Shown here piece after piece: positions 55,096 to 64,000 of a stretch of 64,000 nucleotides of DNA. The notes beneath the pieces are model-generated. The model was not told the origin of the DNA, made no database searches, and saw nothing but the letters and a program-made list of their open reading frames with translations. The DNA lies in assembly GCF_027943255.1 (NCBI RefSeq), contig NC_072897.1:38228044-38292043 (forward strand). Reading direction: 5' to 3'. This DNA comes from Anastrepha obliqua. Taxonomy: Eukaryota > Arthropoda > Insecta > Diptera > Tephritidae. The position numbers were made by a program, and so were the translations under genes. Numbering within the stretch: position 1 is the first letter of the stretch; each line of letters begins with the position of its first letter.

Positions 55096-55700
55096 TTAAT
55101 ACGAAACAAAGCAAATTCTTTGATACAATTTCATTCGAACTTTATTGTAACACTTTTTGGTAGACAACGTTTTTGGTTTTTTCATCTTTCGCGTGAATAA
55201 TGACGATGGTTTGCCAACTCGTGAGCAAGCTACATACAATTGTCCATGAGAAAAAATTCGGTATTTTAAATTAATACCGCACATTTGTAGAGACTGTCCT
55301 TGCGCCTTATTAATTCGGCGAATAGGGAACTGCAAACGTTTGAAATCGAATGGTAAATCCGCCGGAATCAGTGGAATTCAGGGTATCAAAATGTCTTCTC
55401 CTTTGTACTTCCCTTTCAAAATTGTTGCTTCGATAACGTTACCCATTAGCTTCTTCACAGCGAGTCTGGTACCGTTGCAAAGTCGGGGCACATTACTATT
55501 GCGCAGCATAATAATCGGTGCTCCAATTTTTAATCGTAAATTATGAGGTGGTAAGCCTGGCAAATCGAGTGAGTTTAGGAATTCAGTTGGATCATTTACG
55601 ACCTCATCTTGATCGGTAATAGTGTCCATTGACTTATACGCAACTATGTCAGGTATTTGATCTAAAATAGCTAAATTTATATCATTGACGTCCTTATTTT
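55096..55700 (-). pseudogene. Helitron PIF1-type helicase, C-terminal fragment
   Basis: The - strand reads LPPHNLRLKIGAPIIMLRN, CNGTRLAVKKLMGNVIEATI, a stop near 55378, then [19 protein letters not shown] and [18 protein letters not shown]. These are the late helicase motifs of Helitron RepHel proteins. Upstream sequence to about 55800 fits the preceding part with stops. The Rep nuclease is not seen. No Helitron ends identified. Confidence 0.85.
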
Positions 55701-55799
55701 TCCCAGCTAAAATTGCTCTTTCGCTGAGTCAATCATGGTTTTTGTAATGTTGAACTATGTTTGGAAATACACTCTGTATCAATGCCTCTTTAGACTGTG

Positions 55800-56450
55800 C
55801 AAAAGTGCAGAAATTGTTGGGCAATGTTATCATTCCTGTTGTTTTTGAAAAAAGGTTTATTTTTTTTGGTTAAAAAGTGTTTTTTTAAGTTTTGAAAAAA
55901 CACTTCGCTCTAACAAATTTCTTCTCAGTTAATTGCTGAAAATTAAATATTTTGAAAAAACTATTTTTTTTTTAATTTAACGTTTTTGAGAAAATTTTGT
56001 TCTTGAAAAAATTTCATACTTTTGTAAAAGTTTAAATTGATTTGTTAAAAAAGATTTTTTCTGCTTTGAAAAACACCCCCTCGAAAAAATGTATTCTCTA
56101 TTAATAGTGGAATATGAAATGCTTTGAAAACACCATTTTTTTTTTAAATTTTGTTTGGTTTTCAGAAAATTTTGTTTTGAAAAAATTTCATACCCTTGAA
56201 AAAGTTTTATTTTATTTTATTTGTTTAAAATTTTTGAATTTTCTTTTTTGGAATTTTAGAAAAACACCTCTTCGAAGAAATTTCTTTTATCTTTTTGAAG
56301 AAAATTTGGTTTTGAAAAAATTTCATGCTTTCGAAATTTTTTTATTTTACTTTATTTCTTCAAAATTTTTGAAAACAATTTTTTTTATAATTTTCGAAAA
56401 ACACCCCTTTGAAAAAATGTTTTCTATGTGTCATAGTGGTATTCCATTAA
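55800..56450. repeat. Degenerate AT-rich tandem repeat
   Basis: TTGAAAAAATTTCATAC-type blocks recur near 56000, 56175 and 56310. GAAAAACACC(C/T)C motifs recur near 55905, 56068, 56262 and 56397. The period varies from roughly 135 to 175. A 202-codon frame across it (56114-56722) is a product of the repeat, not a gene. Confidence 0.6.
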
Positions 56451-56668
56451 CTTTTAGGATTATAGTCAAATACTTACAAATCTCTACGCTTTCACAAATA
56501 GCAACAATAAACAAATTTCCTCAAAACCAAAAAATTTACTTTTTTTCTAAAAAAATTCTAAACAAACAACGTAATAAATTTAGAATTTTGTGTTCACGAA
56601 AAAACAGTATTGTTTTTATTGTATTAACTGAAAACCAAAATGTTGCAAAAAATCAAAACAAAACTAAA

Positions 56669-57151
56669 TTATTTTTTTGTGTTCATTTGGTCCATATGTT
56701 CCATAAAAAGTTGATATGGTAAATAATATGCAGGGTCTGATACACGCAAATTTCCATTGACCATTATAGTGACAAAATTATCGATCACCAATTCCAACAG
56801 GATTTCAAAATCAGAGTTGGAATGAGTTGTTGTGTGGTGTACTTCTGAAAAAATGAGAAATAAACAAAATAAATCTAAAAATTCGAATTCTAACTTTATC
56901 TTGTGTATGTTCTTATTACCTTTGAATTTTTCCAATGAAGCACCATTCATTTTAAATTTTCCAAGAATTTTTTTTATCATTTCGCGTTTCTTTCCTTTTT
57001 CATTCGATTCCAACATTTGTTCATAGCCGAAAACATCGTTTGCAAACGCATTCATTTCCATATAGAATTGGTCAAAGAAAGCATTGCTCAATTGAATTGA
57101 AACATTATTTTCATAAATACTTAGGACCTTAACTAATGCACCTTGGTACAT
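56669..57151 (-). CDS. Unrecognised open frame with a plausible small intron
   Basis: A 160-residue frame. I do not recognise the family. From 57118 it reads NNVSIQLSNAFFDQFYMEMN, FGYEQMLES and a basic stretch KGKKREMIKKILGKFK. An internal segment fits a small intron: donor GTAATAAG after AAAG near 56919, acceptor TTTTTTCAG near 56845. Removing it leaves the reading frame open into SDFEILLELVIDNFVTIMVN and PAYYLPYQLFMEHM. The first ~11 codons overlap a Jockey fragment in antisense, so the true 5' end was probably cut off by that insertion. It could be a host gene piece or an unknown element gene. Confidence 0.35.
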   Translation of the reverse strand: MYQGALVKVLSIYENNVSIQLSNAFFDQFYMEMNAFANDVFGYEQMLESNEKGKKREMIKKILGKFKMNGASLEKFKGNKNIHKIKLEFEFLDLFCLFLIFSEVHHTTTHSNSDFEILLELVIDNFVTIMVNGNLRVSDPAYYLPYQLFMEHMDQMNTKK

Positions 57152-57541
57152 ACCTAACGCAGATATTCATCGCGACCTTGACATCCACACTATTGATGAA
57201 ACAATACAAAGCGCTAGCAGAAGACACATAAATAGATTATTAACGCACACAAATCCTATGATGAGAAGACTACCAAATAAAGAAAAATCTACCCAAAGTC
57301 GGCTTAACCGTCAAACACCAACAGATCTTGCAAAATCCTTGTAATCAATTGTCAACTAATCGTATATGTCATTGTTTGTTAACCACTTGTTTTTAAATAA
57401 TATGTATATATTTCTTCTAAATGAGCTTGGGGGCATTGGCCCTTCAATATCACTCTCATTCCATCTTTTTGTAAATCAAATTACTTATTGTCTAACGACA
57501 GGTGTAATATTTTATGGAAGAAATAAAAAAAAAAAAAAAAA
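57119..57541 (+). mobile_element. 5'-truncated Jockey-type non-LTR element
   Basis: Begins inside ORF2 coding for the C-terminal tail of Jockey-clade RTs (TLTNAPWYIPNADIHRDLDI, SRRHINRLLTHTNPMM). It stops at about 57342, has a 180-base 3' untranslated region and ends with a run of 17 A. The + strand orientation is opposite to its neighbours. No convincing target duplication. Confidence 0.8.
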
Positions 57542-58150
57542 TTTCATTCGAATCATTTGAAATTTCTGTATACAATAACGAAAAATTCAAAAAAAGTTGT
57601 ACAAATAAAATGAATGTCGATTCGAAACTTACTTTAATCTAAGAATCGAGCAAGTTTTGTTTTGTACAATGTTTTGATTTTTTCTTTTTTTTATATGAAG
57701 AAAATATTTAAAAGAAATTTTTTTTTGCTAAAAACCTTCCTCTAGTGGATCCCTATAATATGAAAAAAGAACGAATAAAATTGGCCTCGTATCGGCCCAA
57801 AAAAATGCGGACAAACGAACATCATTTCATTTTTATATACATATATAGATAAGTCTACTAAACAAAGTAAAAGAGATTATGGTCTACAAGTCTAAAGCGC
57901 TTAGTACAACGCTAATCAATTTATTGAAGAACGTTTGAAGGAGTTGCATAATCCACAAACTTTCCTACGATTTTACCCATCTCCTTTACGACAAAATCCC
58001 ACTACTAAAAAACAGAGAGACACCATTTGCATACAAATCGGCGCTGTACGAAATAAGATAACTCGCCCACTCCTTAAAAAAATAGCAAAGCACCAATGAA
58101 AACACATTCATCTAACTTGTTTCCCCTTTTACTGGGTTCCCTTTTTAATT
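57542..58150. other. Unassigned 0.6 kb
   Basis: AT-rich with long A and T runs. Nothing recognised. Confidence 0.4.
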
Positions 58151-60470
58151 TTCCTTAAATCTACCCGACCTCCGAGGATATATGAGTAGATCTTGTGGTG
58201 TCAGGGAGCTAAGGTGGTCGCGAAGGCCGGGCAGACGCATAGAAAGTGGTGCGCCGTCTCATCCTAATCTCCACAAGCTGGGCAGAGTGCACTGTTTAAG
58301 ATGCCTACGTTTTCCATGTGCTTCGCCTATATAAAGTGGCCCGTCATCAGTCCAACCAGCTTCCTACAGTCTCTTCTGCTTAATGAAAGGAGAATATGGG
58401 ACAGTCGGTCGGACAAGTTTCAGTCTTGTCCATCTGCAACCTCTCTCAACCTGCCTGGATTTATAGTACTCAACTGGGCTTGAAGTGATTGAAGAGCTGT
58501 CTAAGGCTATGGGCGATCTGCCTCTCCATCTGTTCTCCCCAACAAAGTTCATCGCTCCATGAATAGGATACATCTCCGCTAGAAACACAGATGCGTGTAT
58601 TCCAAGAGCAAAGTATTTTGTCTCGCTGGATTCCACGTAGACACCAGAGCCGGAATGTACTTTGTCTTGGAGTCATCCGTGAAAATGCGAAAACAGTGTT
58701 TGCCGGGCTCATTTTCAGAGTTTCGCCACAATTGAGCCTCTGGCAGCCCCACACTGTATCTCTTTTCAAGTACGACTCTTAATGGCATGAATTCAAGGGG
58801 CATGGCGGGAAACGTCGGATCGAATTCCGTACAGGGGCCGTAACAATTCTTACTGTATTTCAGCCTGCAGATGGCCTTCAAGGTCTCTTTTTGGATGAAA
58901 ACATCAAGTGGTGGTAAACTAACCACAGCATCTAGTGCCGGGCCTGAAGTAGTTGGAAAAACGCCGCTGCAACAGATGGCCAAAGTTCGTTGTAGTCTCG
59001 ATAAGGTCCTCCTGATTCCCACGAGAGGGAGTCTACTCATCCAGAGCACTGATACATTGGTGATTATAGCCGTGTAGATCCACAGGATCCCGCATCATTT
59101 AAGATGGTGAGTAGACGATCGATCACCATGCACCAGAGCAATGGAGACAGCACACCGCCTTGGGGGTAGCCTCTAATAACCGTAGATGACACCAGCAGAT
59201 CTTCCTCTGTTCGCACCATGACAATTCTTTAGGCTAGCATCGAACGAGTTCAATTCACACCTAGTTCCCGGTCTACGCTATGCCTACTAGCAGAGCCGCA
59301 CATACTATCAAAAGTGGTATGAAAGAAGTCATACTGAAGGAGCTAAAGCTTTTGGGTCTGGTGTAGTCCTCTGGTGTACTCCTATCTTCCAACCTTAAGG
59401 ATGAAGGTGTGAATGAGTATCACTCAGCTTGCTGATGGAATCTCACTTTGTCTCTCCGAGAAGGAGCCATCAGATATCCTAAGTGACCCCAGCTTTGCGG
59501 TTGAATCCCTTTTCAAGATCCTAACCAATTTCGCCGTGTCACTCAGATATTCAATACCGCTGCAGAATTCCCTATAAGAAGCTCTTTTCCCTATAAGAAG
59601 CTCGTATTGCTCCTAGTCTTCACCAAGATTAGTCTTCAGCCCCCGCTTTAGAAGTTTTCTCCACTCACGCGTCAACACCTGAAGCCGTTGATTCCACCAA
59701 GGAACGGGCGTCCGGTCAAAGAGCGGTCGAATTAGACAGGCTGACTCAAGGCATTCAGTTAAGGCAGCGTTAAGTTTCGCATCTGCTGCCTCAATGCCCT
59801 GTTCTTTACGAAGCCGTGGTGGCGCCACGTTAGCATCCGGCAACGCTCGGCTAAACATCTGTAAGTCTTTTTTCCTGGAGTTTCTAGAGGGCAATGGAAC
59901 TTTTGCCCCCTCGTCACACTGAAACTCAATATACTTGTGGTCTGAGCACGAATCTTGGCAAAAACTCTCCAGTCCTTGACTGACCACCCAAGTTTTGAAT
60001 TTGATAGGGTGACATCAATCACCTCCTGCCTTCTAGCAATTACGAACGTCGCTTGTGTGCCCTTGTTGTGTATGTTTAGGCAAGAGGAAGCGATAAACTC
60101 CAACAGCCGAGACCCCCGTTCATTGCATTTGCTGCTGCCCCAGATTGTATGCTGGGTATTAGTATCGTAACAGAAAAGAAGGCTCGGATTGCGCCACTCA
60201 CAGAACCTTACGAGACTGGTGGCTTTCCAGGTGATTGTACTTCCAGAGCATCGTAAGGAAAATAAGCAGATGCAATCACATACCTCAACCATTCGCGTTT
60301 ACCCCCAAAACATACTTCAGCCGCTACCAGTTCTTGGCAAAAAAATCGCTTAAGCCCCGTCAGACGGAGATGGGATGGTACTATAAGACGGCTCCTGGGT
60401 CTAATCGAATTCCTGCCATATAATAACGTGGCCCCTTTCGACACGCCAAAGCCGCAGAACCCAAGCCTCT
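58150..60470 (-). mobile_element. LOA-like non-LTR element ORF2, decayed
   Basis: On the - strand: endonuclease (60444-59759, FCYDTNTQHTIWGSSKCNER, RRQEVIDVTLSNSKLG), linker with TPVPWWNQRLQVLTREWRKL (near 59700), scattered RT blocks between 59600 and 59070, the thumb (59049-58800) and RNase H (58700-58360, FRIFTDDSKT). Asn-for-Ala in the GCDAN-type block and many frameshifts show age. A Cys/His tail region reaches about 58200. Related to the elements at 13280-16080 and 52801-55020. Confidence 0.82.
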
Positions 60471-61335
60471 TACACTGTTGTTATGTGGGGTTATGTGTGC
60501 AGCTGAGCAAGCGGTCCACTTAGAAGTGTGGTAGCGGCTTTGGAACGCTGCTAGTTAATCTGTGTCACCGCCAAGGGACGGTAGCTGAGCTAATCATCTG
60601 GGAAAGACGTGGAAACTAAAAGTCCCAAAGGAGAAACTCAGACGGGTCCCGTACCGATAGTGTATGACATCAGCACTAGCCTTATCCACTCGCACCACAA
60701 GAGAAGCCACTTCCCTTCCTTCTTGGTTGCTATCCTTGGTGTGCGAAAAGATTCGCCAAAGTGTCGTTCTGATGTCCGGATTCTGGGCACGCAGGCAAGA
60801 CAGGGGGACACGTTACTGACTATGTTCCCGATCCACTCGAAGTTGGCCAGATCCGCGCACGTCACCCTTATAGTGCCGTCCTTTTTCTCATGGCCCTTCG
60901 CGTTGCCATCAGGATGGAGGTAATAATTTGACCGATGACCCGGCTTTTGTAGTATTTGGCTTTCTTGGGAGGTTAGTCGTGCCGCCGCAGTGACTTCAAA
61001 ACGCAGGCTTTCCGAAATGTAGAAACGACTCTCTCTCTAAGGAAGAAGGGATTGCGATAACAACCCCCGCCCCTCCAGAATGCGCTTTCACTCACATAGC
61101 TGAGAGATTTTGATAATGGTTGGGGCCTCCAGAGTCCATGCTCCTGCCGCCGAAGCGGGTGGATTACCACTTGTGTAGGTTCCTGTCATTGATTCTATAC
61201 CAACTTTGAGTCATCACACGAGTTTTGGAGCCTAACCCATCTGGGAAGGCCCCTCGTGGGATGCCAGGGCTTCCCTATCCACCACCTGGGAAGCGCCTTG
61301 AGATCAAGCACTACTCTCGGGGCACTAAAGCTTAC
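60471..61335 (-). pseudogene. ORF1 and leader remnants of the preceding LOA-like element
   Basis: A DUF4780-like piece near 60920-60640 includes GTIRVTCADLANFEWIGNIV. Further upstream are short decayed frames. The segment 61270-61300 matches part of 10800-10860 of the first LOA/R1-like copy. Boundaries are approximate. Confidence 0.45.
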
Positions 61336-61339
61336 TGCC

Positions 61340-61790
61340 TGGGGTTTTATAATTACAGATGGTTCTAAACAAGATAATGGATTTGCATTCGCAGCCATAA
61401 TTGCGGCCGAACGAACTCTTTCTCATGGGATACCATATATTGACGCCAGTATTTTTGATACTGAATTGCAGGGACCAATTTTATGCATAGGCAGTTTGCA
61501 AAATTGCAATAAAAAAATTAAATAGATGAGGATTCAATATGCCATTTTCAACAACTTATAATAAATTCAACAGCAAAGGTAAAGCGATTGCGGGTACCTG
61601 GAGACTCAGGTATCCCGGGTAACGAACTCGCGGACCCAACTGCAAATCAAGCCCTGTTTATATTCTCTCAAACTCTCAAACTCGCTCGCAAGGGCATCTC
61701 CCATAAGGAGGTGACGGGTACGACGACCCCGCGGACCCTAGTCAAGATGTCCCCCGTTTCAGCGACTCTGTAAGAGTTAGCTAGAAAGTT
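61340..61790 (+). pseudogene. RNase H fragment of a non-LTR element, + strand
   Basis: GFIITDGSKQDNGFAFAAII gives the first RNase H block, followed by an acidic block (ASIFDTELQGPILCIGSL) and, after a frame change, RVPGDSGIPGNELADPTANQ, the last block. Typical of I/Jockey/LOA-type C-termini. Only about 450 bases remain between two other elements. Confidence 0.7.
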
Positions 61791-62229
61791 AGGAGACAAA
61801 ATCCAGCACATGTCTGTTCCCATATTGGGCGGTGTGCTGGTCAGTGTCTGTTCACCATGTTAGGTGCGACTGTATAAAAAGCATGACCGGTATGCAACGG
61901 GGCGCACTGTGAGTCCCTGGATAGGTCGTTATGGCTTTCCACCTGCGACCTCAAAGGGGTGATGTGAGTTCGCTCTGCCGATGTGTTAGCCTCGTTGTAT
62001 ATCAGTAACCAGCCGCCTTGGACCCTGGTCAGGAAGTGTTCATTGGGCGAAAGAGTAGTAGCTTTCGTTGCTCCGGGCGAGCGCCGGTCCGTCCGTGTTT
62101 TCCGGGATCGGTAAAGCGTAGGTCAGGCCTCAGGGAACTGGGGTAGGAGCATTGCCTCCGAGGGTACACCCGCTCTTGACTATTTCGGCCCGCCCCCCTG
62201 CACACGATGCGCTGGTTAAATAAAAAAGA

Positions 62230-63765
62230 ATGGAAAAAATTATGGAAAAGAAACAAAAAGAAGAAAAACAGCAGAAGGCCATCACTGATGGAGATATAGA
62301 GCAGAGCCCTTTCGTAAGGAAACCTCGATTGCTTCGCTCGCCACCACAAAAAGGGAATTCGCCCCTTACGAGTGGAACATTGCCGACTATAGGGAAATCA
62401 AAGACGGTTAATGAAGGAGCTGAAATGACGCCTCAGGATGTAAGAGTAACGTCAAAAGAGGTTAAAAATACTGCAAATGCGCCCAATGCGCCGTCGCATA
62501 CCCCTGTAACTGCAAAGGATGCAAACACAGAACGGGAAACCACTGCATCTCCGCGACAAGAGTTTATTCTCAAAATGCGAGCTGAAGAAGAGGAAGCCGT
62601 AGAGAAATGTTTGAGAGTGCTTAGGAAGATGAAAGCAGTTATATTGAAGAGTAGAAATACTTCCACGGAAATAAAGACCGGAGTCTCAGAGCTTGACGAA
62701 CTATTTGACGTCATGAAAAACTGCAGAAGAGGTTGGATTCGAGCTGAGAAAGCCGGTAAAAGTCGTCTCTTGCCGGAAACATCCACTAAAGAAGTCGGAG
62801 GTGACACCCCCGCAACTGCCCGAAAAACAGGTGTTGCTTAGGAGAGCACTCCTTTAACCGCAAAACGGAATGCACCAAGCCCTGCCGCACCCGACTCTTC
62901 GAAGAAACTAAAAGTTCGAGAGCCTGAGAAATGGCAAGTGGTAAGCCGGCAAAAATCTAGGCCCAATACCGTGCCAAAAGGAAGTGATGAAGCGCAAAAC
63001 GATGGCGCAAGGAAGACTAAAGCCAAACAAAAGAAGACTGAACGAATACCAAAACCAAAATCGGAGGCTGTGTTGGTAAAGCCGGTAGAGGGCCACAGTT
63101 ATGCTGAAATCCTCAAAAACATACGCAAAAATACCATGCCAGACGAAAACACAACGGTGAAAGGCATAAGAAGAACCAAAACTGGCGCTCTTCTACTTGA
63201 ATTCGAAAAGGGGAAAACAGTTAACGCTGATTTTTTGAAACAACTAGAGGAAACCGTAAAAGCGGTCGGTTCCATTACAACTCTCAGACCAACTTCAACT
63301 GTAGAGATCAGAGACTTGGATGCCGTCACGGAGAAGAAGGAAGTTGATGACGCTGTGAGAAAAATGCTAGCTGGCACTAATGAAAATATCGATGTTAGGA
63401 TCACAAAACCTAATCAACGACAACAAGTACGGGCTTATGTTACTCTCGCTATTGAAAGCGCAGAAAAGCTGCTTAAGCAAACTAATATCAAAATCGGATG
63501 GGTTAGTGCAAGGATGAGAGCTAGCACATCTCTGAAGCGCTGCTACCGGTGCTTTGGGGTCGGACACCTTCAATCAAACTGTAAAGGACCAGACAGAAGC
63601 GGAAAAGGTATATGCATCCGATGTGGAGAAGCTGGGCATAAAATGAAAGAGTGCACCAAAGAACCCAAATGCTGCCTATGCACTGATGCCAATCGCAGCG
63701 AGACAAAGCATATGCCAGGCTCGGGCAAATGCCCGATGACAAAAGAACATGCCAAGACAAGATAA
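62230..63765 (+). pseudogene. R1/LOA-like ORF1 with three zinc knuckles, one stop
   Basis: One continuous frame of 511 codons with a single TAG at 62839-62841. The N-terminal part is Lys/Glu-rich and probably coiled (MEKIMEKKQKEEKQQK, then EEEEAVEKCLRVLRKM). After the stop comes the Gag-like domain with IRRTKTGALLLEF and VTLAIESAEKLL. Three cysteine knuckles end it: CYRCFGVGHLQSNC, CIRCGEAGHKMKEC and CCLCTDANRSETKHM...C. This is the standard RNA-binding ORF1 of the R1-type group. Confidence 0.88.
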
Positions 63766-63768
63766 AAT

Positions 63769-64000
63769 ATGATTATACTTCAAGCAAATATGCACAGAAG
63801 TAGAAACGCAGACCTGCTAATGGAGCAGATGGTCTTAGAAAAAGGAGTTCAAGCAGTATTGATAAGCGAACAATACGCTCAATCCGAGAAAGCTTGGATC
63901 GAAGACGAGTCGGGAACTGCCGCTATCTGGCTGCCTAGGGGCACCAATTTCGCAATAACCGCGAAAGGATCAGGCGATGGTTTCGTCTACGTTCAAAACA
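63769..64000 (+). CDS. R1/LOA-like ORF2 start (endonuclease), partial
   Basis: ATG at 63769, reading MIILQANMHRSRNADLLMEQ, KGVQAVLISEQYAQ and FAITAKGSGDGFVYVQ. This is the start of an apurinic-type endonuclease; the catalytic Glu lies in the LISEQY block. Open to the window end with no stop. Confidence 0.85.
   Translation, partial: MIILQANMHRSRNADLLMEQMVLEKGVQAVLISEQYAQSEKAWIEDESGTAAIWLPRGTNFAITAKGSGDGFVYVQN

Larger units (their letters stand above)
61800..64000 (+). mobile_element. R1/LOA-like non-LTR element, 5' half, runs off the window
   Basis: GC-richer leader (about 61800-62229), ORF1 62230-63765 with one internal stop, and ORF2 starting at 63769 and still open at 64000. The gap between ORFs is three bases. 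It is better preserved than the other LOA-like copies in the window. Confidence 0.85.

Noticed and set aside
56114..56722. 202-codon Phe/Leu/Lys-rich frame
   Set aside because: It is a by-product of the AT-rich tandem repeat; composition is biased and no domain is seen.
60609..60923. 104-codon + strand frame
   Set aside because: Antisense to the ORF1 remnant of the LOA-like element.

Overview
The window looks like a transposon-dense stretch of a fly genome, most likely a tephritid fruit fly. The signs are an intron-containing M13 metallopeptidase gene, an errantivirus, I-, LOA/R1- and Jockey-type non-LTR elements, several mariner/Tc1 elements, a hAT element, Helitron remnants, and a tRNA-derived SINE of a kind I associate with tephritids. 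There are no bacterial features. The only host gene I can support is one neprilysin-like (M13) zinc endopeptidase on the + strand. Two exons are visible, 16953-17782 and 47429-47571, and they join in frame across a 29.6 kb intron filled with mobile DNA. The intron separates the HELTH zinc site from the third zinc-ligand glutamate.

Layout. Positions 1-16080 are layered retroelements. A LOA/R1-like element (about 540-2973 plus 10415-11040, - strand) was split by a full-length I-like element (2985-10403, 11-bp target duplication). That element's endonuclease was in turn split by a pogo-like TA-flanked DNA element (6511-8414), which carries Helitron and tRNA-like material. A nearly intact mariner (11167-12435) and a second LOA-like element (13280-16080) follow. 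Within the intron, a composite with 1.79 kb inverted arms (19059-33017) encloses a foldback element and a young errantivirus (23184-30719; the two 327-bp LTRs differ at one base). Next come a Ty3/gypsy element (33431-38432), three copies of an ~880-bp CCCAGCAA-ended repeat (two as a giant palindrome), a hAT element with an 8-bp duplication (42467-44117), and a nest of inverted Tc1/mariner derivatives with a SINE (44130-46919).

Downstream of exon B, 47572-64000 holds an older Ty3/gypsy element, LOA-like elements (52801-55020 and 58150-60470), a Helitron helicase fragment, a Jockey 3' end, an unrecognised open frame with a plausible small intron, and the 5' half of an R1/LOA-like element on the + strand that runs off the window.

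The most unusual recurring theme is that several unrelated-looking non-autonomous inverted-repeat elements (the 1.79 kb arms, the inner foldback, the ~880-bp repeats) each carry tRNA-like modules. These have pol III A/B-box motifs, foldable T-arms and following T-runs. In the two 1.79 kb arms, one B box has changed only at positions the pol III consensus leaves free.
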